Assembly: GCA_051650265.1 (NCBI GenBank)
Contig: JBOFIR010000190.1
Coordinates: 1 to 12,452, forward strand
Origin: JBOFEH01 sp051650265
GTDB lineage: Bacteria > Bacillota > Clostridia > Lachnospirales > Cellulosilyticaceae
Direction: 5' to 3'
Length of the DNA: 12,452 nucleotides
Shown here: positions 1-6,321 of the stretch, in pieces
Position numbering within the stretch: position 1 is the first letter of the stretch
Layout of the letters: each line of letters begins with the position of its first letter
Translations under genes and position numbers: made by a program
Notes under the pieces: generated by a model
What the model was told of the DNA's origin: nothing
Database searches by the model: none
The model's input: only the letters and a program-made list of their open reading frames with translations

Positions 1-738
1 TTTGAAAGTACAGAAAGAACAGTTGTTAACGAATTCGCTAACATGACTGGCGTATACTGGGGATTTGTTGATATCGTAGGTGATGCACTTTATGGTGTAG
101 ATGGTTCACCAAGATACGATGTTGCAATCAAATCTAAGAGAGCAACATTAGATGATAAGATTGCATCTATTGAAGCAATCCTTAATACAACAGAAGCAAA
201 AGATAACATCAAACCAGTATTTACAGCAGTAGAAGGAACAACACCTTATGCATTTGCAAAAGGAACAGATCCAGCATCAGTTAACTGGGCTGAGAAGTTC
301 ACAGTAAAAGATAATATGGATGGAGATCTAGATACAGCAAATGCTGCATTTGATTTCTCAGCTACAGATTTCAAAACTGTTGGAACATATGACAAAGGTG
401 TAGTAGGAACAATTAAAGATTCTTCAGACAATGAAGGTAAAGTAAACATGAACATTATTGTTTACGATGCAGATAATAAAGAAGTACCAACTTTAACACT
501 TAAAGAAGAATTACCAACACTCGCTGTAGATCAAGATAGTGCAGGCATCAACTGGGCTGGCAACTTCGTAGAAGTAGCAACAGACAAAGATGGCATTGAT
601 ATCAAATCAAATATCACTGCAGATTTATCAGAGCTTGATACAACAGCAGCTGGTACATACACAGTACCACTTACTGTAACAGACTTTGCTGGTAACGTAA
701 CAACTGTAGAAGCATCAGTTGTTGTAGAAGCAAAATAA
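1..738 (+). CDS. Extracellular solute-binding lipoprotein with C-terminal Ig-like domains, partial (5' end outside window)
   Basis: The reading frame is open from base 1 to the TAA at 736-738, so only the last 245 residues are seen; the ATG at 43 is internal. These residues align without a gap to residues 429-671 of the complete paralogue at 1165-3180, with about 176 of 243 positions identical by hand count, plus two extra residues (AK) at the end. The visible part covers the last helices of the binding-protein fold (the stretch around NMTGVYW, as in the paralogue) and two beta-rich Ig-like repeats. Each repeat carries a GTY core, and the last one ends in a VTDFAGN motif typical of HYR/DUF5011-like surface domains. 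By family, the protein should be a membrane-anchored ABC importer receptor, probably for a sugar or oligosaccharide; the substrate is not readable here. The signal peptide lies outside the window, so export is inferred from the paralogue. A terminator follows 8 bases after the stop. Confidence 0.85.
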   Translation, partial: FESTERTVVNEFANMTGVYWGFVDIVGDALYGVDGSPRYDVAIKSKRATLDDKIASIEAILNTTEAKDNIKPVFTAVEGTTPYAFAKGTDPASVNWAEKFTVKDNMDGDLDTANAAFDFSATDFKTVGTYDKGVVGTIKDSSDNEGKVNMNIIVYDADNKEVPTLTLKEELPTLAVDQDSAGINWAGNFVEVATDKDGIDIKSNITADLSELDTTAAGTYTVPLTVTDFAGNVTTVEASVVVEAK

Positions 739-745
739 TACTGTG

Positions 746-774
746 TGCCCCCTCTATCAAGAGGGGGCATTTTT
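746..774 (+). terminator. Rho-independent terminator after the first binding-protein gene
   Basis: A 9-bp GC-rich stem pairs 746-754 with 761-769 around the six-base loop TATCAA. It is followed by a run of five T (770-774). It begins 8 bases after the stop codon and ends the first gene's transcript separately from its paralogue. Confidence 0.95.
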
Positions 775-931
775 GACGTAAAAGCAAATGTTAAGAGAAA
801 AGAATAACTAAAAAAACTTACAAAATGTAAAAAGAAAAGTAATATTAAATGTAAAATAATGGAGATAAAGTAACTTAAAAAAGTCAATAAGTGAACTTAA
901 AATAATCCAAAATATATTTATCAGAAAACAC

Positions 932-959
932 TTGAAAACAATATTAAAAAGAGTAAAAT
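932..959 (+). promoter_or_regulatory. Candidate sigma-A promoter for the second binding-protein gene
   Basis: TTGAAA (932-937) and TAAAAT (954-959) are separated by 16 bases. The match is fair in a very AT-rich stretch, where chance matches are common. If it is used, the transcript starts near 966 and has a leader of about 200 bases. A weaker alternative is TTGTGA (1029-1034) with TAAAAC (1053-1058), spaced 18. Confidence 0.4.
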
Positions 960-1103
960 AAGCTAATCAAGACAAAATTGTACTTGTGTAACACTTAGTT
1001 TGAAGCAAGTTAGATAACTACAAGCGCATTGTGAAAAACTATCTAAGGCATGTAAAACTAATGGTTAGGGCAGTGTATCTAAGAGATGCATAACGTCCGT
1101 ACA

Positions 1104-1133
1104 GCAGCAAATCTTAATATGCAAGATTGCTGC
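1104..1133 (+). promoter_or_regulatory. Leader hairpin upstream of the binding-protein gene
   Basis: GCAGCAAATCTT (1104-1115) pairs with AAGATTGCTGC (1123-1133) around a 7-base loop, with one bulged base. It lies 16 bases upstream of the AGGGGG ribosome binding site and has no T-run after it, so it is not a terminator. It may stabilise the 5' end of the message or take part in regulation; the sequence does not say which. Confidence 0.5.
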
Positions 1134-1164
1134 AAGATACAAATTCATAAGGGGGAAGAAACCA

Positions 1165-3180
1165 ATGTTTAAAAGAGTAAGAAAAATCATGTCACTTGGT
1201 TTAGCAGCAACTGTATTATTAGTTGGTTGCGGCGGAACTGGAACAGCAACAAAAACAGAAGATAGTCAAACAAAAACAGAAACAACAACAAATGAACAAA
1301 AAGATGCGCCTGTAGTTATTCGCTTTGGGAGCCATGCGGCCAATAGCATGGATCCAAACTTCAAAGATCCTGTAAGTGGCGAGTACTCAATGGGCGAAGA
1401 AGAAAGAGAGAAAGCACTTGCAGCAATGCAAAAAGTAAAAGACGACCTTAATGTTGAGATTCAATGGGTACAGTACCCAGGTGACCCAACAGAAGTCTTA
1501 TTACAAAGCGTTATGGCAGGAGATCCTATTGCGGATGTTGTCAACCTTTATACCAACTCTCAGGCAATCATCTTAGGACAAAACGTCCTTCAACCACTTG
1601 ATGATTATGTAGACCTACTTGGTACTGAAGAAGGTATTCCAGCCAAACTTTATGGCAAAAACTACTTCATGCGTGTAGGTGGAGGAAAGACACACCCACT
1701 TTCACCATTATTCTTTAACATTAGTTACATAGAGCAAGTTGATGCGCTCAAAGAAAATGGCAAGACAGTGTACCCAACAGACCTTTACAAAGAAGGCAAA
1801 TGGACATGGAGCGTATTCGAAGATTACTTAGCAAAAATTGATGCACACTATGCGAATAGTCAAGCACCAGAAAGACCAGAAAAGAGAATTCAAGCGTATA
1901 CAACAGACTACAGTGAAACATTATACAATGCAATTCACGCAGCTGGTGGTGCGGTATACGGAGACGAAGGTCTTGGTGTAACATCTCAACCTGTAAAAGA
2001 TGCAGCAGCATATGTGCAACGTTTAATTGATAAAAAACTTCTTAACTGTGAAGTGATTGAAGGAACAAGTGATACGAACTGGAACTTCCAAGAAGAACCA
2101 TTCAAAAAAGGTGAATCTGTATTTGTTAACCTTGAAGACTGGCGTTTACAAGGTTCTGTAGAAGCAGCTGCAGCACGTGGCCAATCTATTGGATTCATTC
2201 CTTTCCCAAGACCAGATAGCATGGCTTTTGATGATCCAGCTTACCAACAACTTCGTACAGGTGGTGAGTCATGGGGTATCTTAAGAGGTACAGATCCTGA
2301 GAAGATTCCTCTTGCAATCAAAGCCTTCAATATCTACTGGGAAGAGCGTTGGAAAAAAGATGAAGCTACAGCAAATGCAAAAGCTGAAAGCCCACTTAAA
2401 GTTGACTACTTCCACCCAGAGATCGGTGTGGATATGGAAGAAATCTACTTTGAAAGTGTAGAAAGAACAGTTGTTAATGAGTATGCAAACATGACTGGTG
2501 TATACTGGCCATTCGTTCAAATCGCAGGTGATTCATTCTATGGTGCAAATGGTTCACCAAAATATGATGTAGCGATTGAAGCACAAAAAGGTGTACTTGA
2601 AGACAAGATTGCATCTATCGAAGCAGTTCTTAATACAACAGAAGTAAAAGATAACATTAGGCCAGTATTTACAGCAGTAGAAGGAACTACACCTTATGCA
2701 TTTGCAAAAAGTACAGATCCAGCTACAATCAAATGGGCTGAGAAATTCACAGCAACAGATAATGTGGATGGTAACTTAGATATGGCTAAAGCTACATTTG
2801 ATACATCTGCTGCAGATTTCAACACTGTTGGCACCTATGAAGATGGTGTGATCGGAGCAATCAAAGACTCAGCAGACAATGAGCGTAAGACAGGTCTTTA
2901 CATCATCATCTATGATGGTGAGAACAAAACAGCACCTACTATGACACTTAAAGCAGATGCAAGAAAGGTTGCTATTGATGAAGATACAGCAGCAATCAAC
3001 TGGGCTGGGGACTTTGTAGATGTTGCAACAGATAAAGATGGTATTGATATCAAATCAAATATCACTGCTGACTTATCAAACCTTGATGCAACAACAGCTG
3101 GTACATATGTTGTGCCACTTACAGTAACAGACTTTGCAGGAAACAAAACAACTGTAGAAGCAAGCGTAGTTGTTGAATAA
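1165..3180 (+). CDS. ABC-type extracellular solute-binding lipoprotein with two C-terminal Ig-like domains
   Basis: This 671-residue protein starts with a basic n-region (FKRVRK), a short hydrophobic core and the lipobox LVGC with Cys22, so it should be lipid-anchored on the outer face of the membrane. A Thr/Lys/Glu-rich linker (about 25-48) follows. Residues about 49-490 look like a family 1 (sugar-type) binding protein: VVIRFGSHAAN at the start, then the LQSVMAGDPIADVVN region and later a RTGGESWGI segment. Two Ig-like domains (about 495-580 and 590-671) end in VTDFAGN-type strands. A typical family 1 binding protein has about 400-450 residues, so the C-terminal 180 are an addition. The start is set by AGGGGG at 1150-1155. 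The preceding gene is a paralogue about 72 percent identical over the overlap, giving a tandem duplication. No permease or ATPase gene is adjacent. The ligand is unknown; an oligosaccharide is an inference from the family. Confidence 0.85.
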   Translation: MFKRVRKIMSLGLAATVLLVGCGGTGTATKTEDSQTKTETTTNEQKDAPVVIRFGSHAANSMDPNFKDPVSGEYSMGEEEREKALAAMQKVKDDLNVEIQWVQYPGDPTEVLLQSVMAGDPIADVVNLYTNSQAIILGQNVLQPLDDYVDLLGTEEGIPAKLYGKNYFMRVGGGKTHPLSPLFFNISYIEQVDALKENGKTVYPTDLYKEGKWTWSVFEDYLAKIDAHYANSQAPERPEKRIQAYTTDYSETLYNAIHAAGGAVYGDEGLGVTSQPVKDAAAYVQRLIDKKLLNCEVIEGTSDTNWNFQEEPFKKGESVFVNLEDWRLQGSVEAAAARGQSIGFIPFPRPDSMAFDDPAYQQLRTGGESWGILRGTDPEKIPLAIKAFNIYWEERWKKDEATANAKAESPLKVDYFHPEIGVDMEEIYFESVERTVVNEYANMTGVYWPFVQIAGDSFYGANGSPKYDVAIEAQKGVLEDKIASIEAVLNTTEVKDNIRPVFTAVEGTTPYAFAKSTDPATIKWAEKFTATDNVDGNLDMAKATFDTSAADFNTVGTYEDGVIGAIKDSADNERKTGLYIIIYDGENKTAPTMTLKADARKVAIDEDTAAINWAGDFVDVATDKDGIDIKSNITADLSNLDATTAGTYVVPLTVTDFAGNKTTVEASVVVE

Positions 3181-3193
3181 TACACATGAAAAG

Positions 3194-3235
3194 AAGTGTG
3201 CAACCAGATTTTATCATCTGATTGCACACTTTTTT
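3194..3235 (+). terminator. Rho-independent terminator after the second binding-protein gene
   Basis: A 10-bp stem pairs 3194-3203 with 3222-3231. After one mismatch, five further pairs join 3205-3209 to 3216-3220 around a six-base loop. The T-run is 3230-3235. It separates the binding-protein gene from the CoA operon. Confidence 0.95.
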
Positions 3236-3281
3236 CTATATCATGACATGATTCTTTAGCCTTCTACTTTACTGAATAGTT

Positions 3282-3290
3282 TGCTATAAT
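3282..3290 (+). promoter_or_regulatory. Extended -10 promoter of the pantothenate/CoA operon
   Basis: A perfect TATAAT (3285-3290) is preceded by TGC (3282-3284), the extended -10 TGn form. No good -35 is present at 17-18 bases (TTCTAC at 3262-3267 is weak), which extended -10 promoters tolerate. Transcription would start near 3297, about 53 bases before the first ATG and after the upstream terminator. Confidence 0.7.
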
Positions 3291-3349
3291 GAAACGGTTA
3301 AATAAGCATTGCATCTTTCTAGAAAAGAGCGATAGCAGGAGGAAAACAT

Positions 3350-3976
3350 ATGAAGAATTTAGGAAACACAAGATTTTTGACTTTGTTAGGTGTATTGTTG
3401 GCTGTGGAAATCTTACTTGGGAGTACACCACTTGGGTTTGTGCCACTAGGATTTACCAAAGCAACCACAATACATATACCAGTGATCATTGGTGCGATCT
3501 TTTTGGGACCAGTAGGAGGGGCGATCTTGGGCACCGCGTTTGGGATACTTTCAGTGATTGTCAATACAATCACACCATCACTGACATCTTTTGTATTCTC
3601 ACCTTTTATTACAATTGGGGGGACACAGGGAAATTTATGGAGCCTTGTGGTCGCACTGGTACCACGTATGATGATTGGTATAACGGCTTATTATGCTTAT
3701 AAGTGGGTAAGTCATATGAGTAAGAAGAAAGAACTTGCCTATATTACAGCGGGTATTGTGGGATCACTCACCAATACGATTTTGGTAATGGGCTTTATTT
3801 ATATCTTTTTTGGAAATCAATATGCAACGGCAAAAGGTGTAAGCTTTGAAGCTTTATTTGGTGTCATTATGGGAATCATCGGCATCAATGGTATACCTGA
3901 GGCGATCGTTGCAGCGTTACTTGTAACAGCAGTTTGTAAGGTATTAAAGGGTGTCTTCAAAGGGAGGATTAACTAA
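3350..3976 (+). CDS. ECF transporter S component, probably for pantothenate
   Basis: This 208-residue, very hydrophobic protein has about six membrane segments and a short basic C-terminus, the usual size and layout of ECF-type vitamin S components. The segment at about 41-62 (HIPVIIGAIFLGPVGGAILG) is characteristic of the ECF_trnsprt family (PF12822-like). In such systems the S component binds the vitamin and docks onto a shared energizing module (EcfT plus the EcfA ATPases), whose genes are not in this window. The start is fixed by a perfect AGGAGG at 3337-3342, eight bases or fewer from the ATG. The stop overlaps the start of coaBC by one base (TAATG), so the two are translationally coupled. 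Pantothenate is inferred from the operon with coaBC and coaX; a PanT-type role fits, but substrate residues cannot be assigned by eye. Pantothenate is therefore probable, not proven. Confidence 0.85.
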   Translation: MKNLGNTRFLTLLGVLLAVEILLGSTPLGFVPLGFTKATTIHIPVIIGAIFLGPVGGAILGTAFGILSVIVNTITPSLTSFVFSPFITIGGTQGNLWSLVVALVPRMMIGITAYYAYKWVSHMSKKKELAYITAGIVGSLTNTILVMGFIYIFFGNQYATAKGVSFEALFGVIMGIIGINGIPEAIVAALLVTAVCKVLKGVFKGRIN

Positions 3977-5166
3977 TGAAAAAACATGTTTTATTGGGCG
4001 TAACAGGCGGGATTGCCGTCTATAAAATATTAGATGTAGCAAGCAAACTCAGAAAGTTAGGTTATGAGATGAACACGATCATGACAGATAATGCCTGTGA
4101 GTTTGTGAAACCACTATCATTTGAGACGATCACCAACAACTACGTAGTGACAGATACATTTGCCAGACCGCACAAGTGGGAAGTTGAGCATATTGCACTT
4201 GCAAAGCGTACAGACTTGATGCTGATTGCACCAGCTACAGCCAATATTATTGGGAAGATTGCACATGGGATAGCAGATGATATGCTTTCAACGACAGTGA
4301 TGGCAGCGAGATGTCCTGTAGTGATTGCACCGGCGATGAATACTGCCATGTACGAAAATCCTATTGTGCAGGAGAACATCGCTTACCTGAAGTCGAAAGG
4401 CTACTTATTCATTGAGCCTGACTCAGGTTGGCTAGCATGTGGGGATCTTGGTAGTGGTAAGCTTCCAAGCCCAGATGTGATCGTAGCGCATGTTACCAAA
4501 CTACTTGAAGAAGAAAAAGACCTCTTAGGAAAGCGTGTGCTGATTACAGCAGGACCTACTGTAGAAGCGATCGATCCGATGCGCTATATTACCAATCATT
4601 CTTCTGGCAAGATGGGTTATGCCATTGCAGAGCGTGCGGCAAAGCGTGGGGCAGAGGTGGTGCTTGTATCAGGTCCAACACAGCTGGATTGCCCAAGTGG
4701 GGTGACGCGTATCGATGTAAAGAGTGCGAGAGATATGTATAAAGCAGTCCATGAGCAGTTTGATAAGGCGGATATCGTAATCAAGACAGCGGCAGTAGCG
4801 GACTATAGACCAGCAAATGAAAGTGTACACAAGATCAAAAAGGATGGCGGTGTACTGAGCCTTGATCTTGTACCAAATCCAGATATACTAAGCAGTTTGG
4901 GTGAGTGTAAAGCAGACAAGATTTTAGTTGGGTTTGCAGCAGAGACTGACGATGTGATAGAGTATGCCAAACAAAAAATACAAAAGAAAAACCTAGATTT
5001 TATTGTGGCGAATAATATCGCTCAGGCGGGTGCAGGCTTCAAAGGCGATACGAATATCGCTACGATTATCAAGGCAGATGGGGAAGTAATCGCTTATCCT
5101 CAGATGAGTAAACATGACCTTGCAGATCAGATTCTTGATCAGGTTAAGGGGTTATTAAGAGACTAA
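3976..5166 (+). CDS. coaBC: Bifunctional phosphopantothenoylcysteine decarboxylase / phosphopantothenate-cysteine ligase
   Basis: The 396-residue length is normal for the bifunctional enzyme. The N-terminal CoaC half (about 1-180) is an FMN flavoprotein that decarboxylates 4'-phosphopantothenoyl-cysteine. It shows the GVTGGIAVYK nucleotide loop (8-17), the catalytic His72 in VEHIALA, the PAMNTAM motif (119-125) and the substrate flap with Cys155 in WLACGDLGSGKLP. The C-terminal CoaB half (about 186-396) joins cysteine to 4'-phosphopantothenate using a nucleotide triphosphate. It shows ITAGPT (190-195), Asn207 in TNHSSGKMG, AAVADYRP (272-279) and the lysine cluster HKIKK (285-289). All key residues I know to look for are present, so both activities should be intact. 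The ATG overlaps the stop of the S component gene by one base. coaX follows after 24 bases. This gives two consecutive CoA steps in the cytosol. Confidence 0.97.
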   Translation: MKKHVLLGVTGGIAVYKILDVASKLRKLGYEMNTIMTDNACEFVKPLSFETITNNYVVTDTFARPHKWEVEHIALAKRTDLMLIAPATANIIGKIAHGIADDMLSTTVMAARCPVVIAPAMNTAMYENPIVQENIAYLKSKGYLFIEPDSGWLACGDLGSGKLPSPDVIVAHVTKLLEEEKDLLGKRVLITAGPTVEAIDPMRYITNHSSGKMGYAIAERAAKRGAEVVLVSGPTQLDCPSGVTRIDVKSARDMYKAVHEQFDKADIVIKTAAVADYRPANESVHKIKKDGGVLSLDLVPNPDILSSLGECKADKILVGFAAETDDVIEYAKQKIQKKNLDFIVANNIAQAGAGFKGDTNIATIIKADGEVIAYPQMSKHDLADQILDQVKGLLRD

Positions 5167-5190
5167 AGAAGAGAGACAAAGGAGCAGGCT

Positions 5191-5964
5191 ATGTTACTGA
5201 CAATTGATATAGGAAATACCAATATTGTACTTGGTGTGATGAAGGGGATGGATCTTGTAGTGAGCTTCCGCATGATGACACAAGTACCACGTACATCGGA
5301 TGAGTACGGCGTGACAATTATAGAAATGTTAGAGAGTAAAGATATTCATGTAAAGGATATACAGGATGTGATTGTCTCTTCTGTTGTTCCCAATATCATG
5401 CATTCTGTCACCAATAGTATCAAAAAATATTTAAACAAAAAGCCACTTATAGTAGGATCGGGGCTCAAAACGGGATTAGCTGTGCGCACAGATAACCCAA
5501 AGGCGGTAGGTGCAGATCGTATTGTCAATAGTGTGGCAGGGTATGAATTGTATGGTGCACCTTGTATGACGATCGACTTTGGGACATCCACCACATATGA
5601 CATTGTCAATGAAAAAGGTGAGTTCATCGGTGGGCTCATTACACCAGGGATTCGCATCAGTGCAGATGCTATGTGGCAAAGAGCGGCGCAGTTACCACAT
5701 ATGGAGATCAAGAGACCTAAAAGCATATTAGATTGTAAGAATACAGTTTCTAGTATGCAAGCAGGTTTAGTCTATGGTTATATTGGACAAGTAGAGTATA
5801 TTGTAAACAAAGTGAGAGAAGAGCTAGGTTGCCCAGAGATGAAGATTATCGCAACAGGTGGCCTTGCAAAGATTATTCAAGATGGAACAGATGTTATTGA
5901 TCATTATGATGGGCTCCTCACTCTCAAAGGGCTTGTGATGATTTACGAAAAAAATAAAAAATAG
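5191..5964 (+). CDS. coaX: Type III pantothenate kinase
   Basis: The 257-residue length is standard for CoaX, the ASKHA-fold kinase that phosphorylates pantothenate in the first step of CoA synthesis. Visible motifs in order are the phosphate-binding DIGNTN with Asp6, PRTSDEYG (33-40), the substrate and catalytic GADR (107-110, with Asp109), the second phosphate loop DFGTSTTYD (129-137), and GGLITPGI (147-154). By family, this type needs a monovalent cation and is not feedback-inhibited by CoA. AAAGGAG (5178-5184) sets the start. It is the third gene of the operon with the S component and coaBC, and a terminator follows 41 bases after its stop. The operon thus covers uptake, kinase, ligase and decarboxylase; CoaD and CoaE must be encoded elsewhere. 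Confidence 0.97.
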   Translation: MLLTIDIGNTNIVLGVMKGMDLVVSFRMMTQVPRTSDEYGVTIIEMLESKDIHVKDIQDVIVSSVVPNIMHSVTNSIKKYLNKKPLIVGSGLKTGLAVRTDNPKAVGADRIVNSVAGYELYGAPCMTIDFGTSTTYDIVNEKGEFIGGLITPGIRISADAMWQRAAQLPHMEIKRPKSILDCKNTVSSMQAGLVYGYIGQVEYIVNKVREELGCPEMKIIATGGLAKIIQDGTDVIDHYDGLLTLKGLVMIYEKNKK

Positions 5965-6005
5965 AGGTATAAAAGTTACTAATCAAGGCATAAAATCATA
6001 ATTCT

Positions 6006-6044
6006 AGACTTACTGTTGTAAAGATACAATAGTAAGTCTTTTTT
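6006..6044 (+). terminator. Rho-independent terminator of the CoA operon
   Basis: A 15-bp stem pairs 6006-6020 with 6025-6039, with one G-U pair and the loop AAGA, and is followed by a T-run at 6039-6044. It closes the transcript that begins near 3297. Confidence 0.93.
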
Positions 6045-6218
6045 GTTACAAATACTTTAAAAATACCTAAAAAGTGTTTTAAAAAAATGTAAACTATAGT
6101 AAAATAAATTCAAAATAGTTATTTTAAAAGAAAACTTAATTTAGTCAACTCTAACAGTAAATGATGTGTAAATATCGTAAAAATTATGAATGTAGAAGTA
6201 CATTAACAATTAAAAGTT
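6045..6218 (+). other. AT-rich intergenic stretch, probable promoter region of the ABC operon
   Basis: No coding frame is seen. The stretch must hold the promoter of the downstream operon, since a strong terminator lies just before it. I cannot pick one with confidence. Two -10-like sites overlap, TATAGT (6095-6100) and TAAAAT (6100-6105), with only a poor -35 (TTTTAA, 6077-6082) at 17 bases from the second. Confidence 0.4.
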
Positions 6219-6270
6219 ACATGTGATAAGCTTTCTCCTGAACGTTTATAGGAGGAAGCTTATCGTGTGT
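6219..6270 (+). promoter_or_regulatory. Long leader hairpin hiding a perfect Shine-Dalgarno sequence
   Basis: 6219-6240 can pair with 6249-6270 as 22 consecutive base pairs (five G-U) around an 8-base loop. The core GATAAGCTT (6225-6233) with AAGCTTATC (6256-6264) is perfect. The right arm contains AGGAGG (6250-6255), which in the folded form pairs with the anti-SD-like TCTCCT (6234-6239). No T-run follows, so it is not a terminator for the + strand. The layout suggests a translational switch or a regulator target; the trigger is unknown. Confidence 0.7.
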
Positions 6271-6309
6271 TCTTATATAGATAGAAAGACAGCAATCATT
6301 AAAATGTAG
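6265..6309 (+). CDS. Putative 14-residue leader peptide ahead of the ABC operon
   Basis: A GTG codon at 6265 lies 9 bases after the AGGAGG at 6250-6255, an ideal spacing. It opens the frame MCSYIDRKTAIIKM, which stops at TAG 6307-6309. The stop overlaps the AGGGAG ribosome binding site (6308-6313) of the first ABC gene, so translating the leader would place a ribosome exactly there. The SD is buried in the hairpin at 6219-6270, and the start codon forms part of that stem. The peptide shows no run of one amino acid, unlike classical amino-acid attenuators. It is only 14 codons, so coding is unproven, but the SD, spacing and stop position together argue against chance. Confidence 0.45.
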   Translation: MCSYIDRKTAIIKM

Positions 6310-6313
6310 GGAG
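6308..6313 (+). promoter_or_regulatory. Ribosome binding site deciding the first ABC start
   Basis: AGGGAG lies 8 bases before the ATG at 6322. An in-frame TTG at 6316 would be only 2 bases away, too close, so the ATG is preferred. Confidence 0.75.
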
Positions 6314-6321
6314 TATTGATC

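Larger units (their letters stand above)
775..1164 (+). other. 390-base AT-rich intergenic region with promoter and long leader
   Basis: No credible coding frame is seen on either strand. The first 150 bases are very A-rich with nothing recognisable. From about 930 on there is a promoter candidate, then a roughly 200-base leader containing a repeated TATCTAAG motif (1040-1047 and 1076-1083), an upstream complement TTAGATA (1010-1016), and a hairpin at 1104-1133. The ribosome binding site AGGGGG (1150-1155) precedes the ATG at 1165. I could not match the leader to a known riboswitch class. Confidence 0.6.

Noticed and set aside
531..887. Minus-strand frame of 118 codons across the end of the first binding protein and the terminator
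   Set aside because: It runs antisense through a clearly coding region and a terminator, its N-terminal part translates AT-rich noncoding DNA, and it has no convincing ribosome binding site.
1000..1164. Known riboswitch (purine, SAM, T-box, cyclic-di-GMP, cobalamin) in the leader
   Set aside because: None of the consensus core motifs of these classes could be recognised, including no T-box GG-ACC stretch.
3289..3702. 137-codon open frame overlapping the start of the ECF S component
   Set aside because: Its ATG falls at the -10 element, it lacks a ribosome binding site, and its Cys/Trp-rich product looks like an out-of-frame reading of the hydrophobic S component, which has a perfect AGGAGG.
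6219..6270. The long hairpin as a Rho-independent terminator
   Set aside because: No T-run follows on the + strand. A TTTT-containing stretch follows on the minus strand, but no minus-strand gene leads into it.
6316..6321. TTG at 6316 as start of the first ABC gene
   Set aside because: It lies only 2 bases from the AGGGAG site; the ATG at 6322 has an 8-base spacing.
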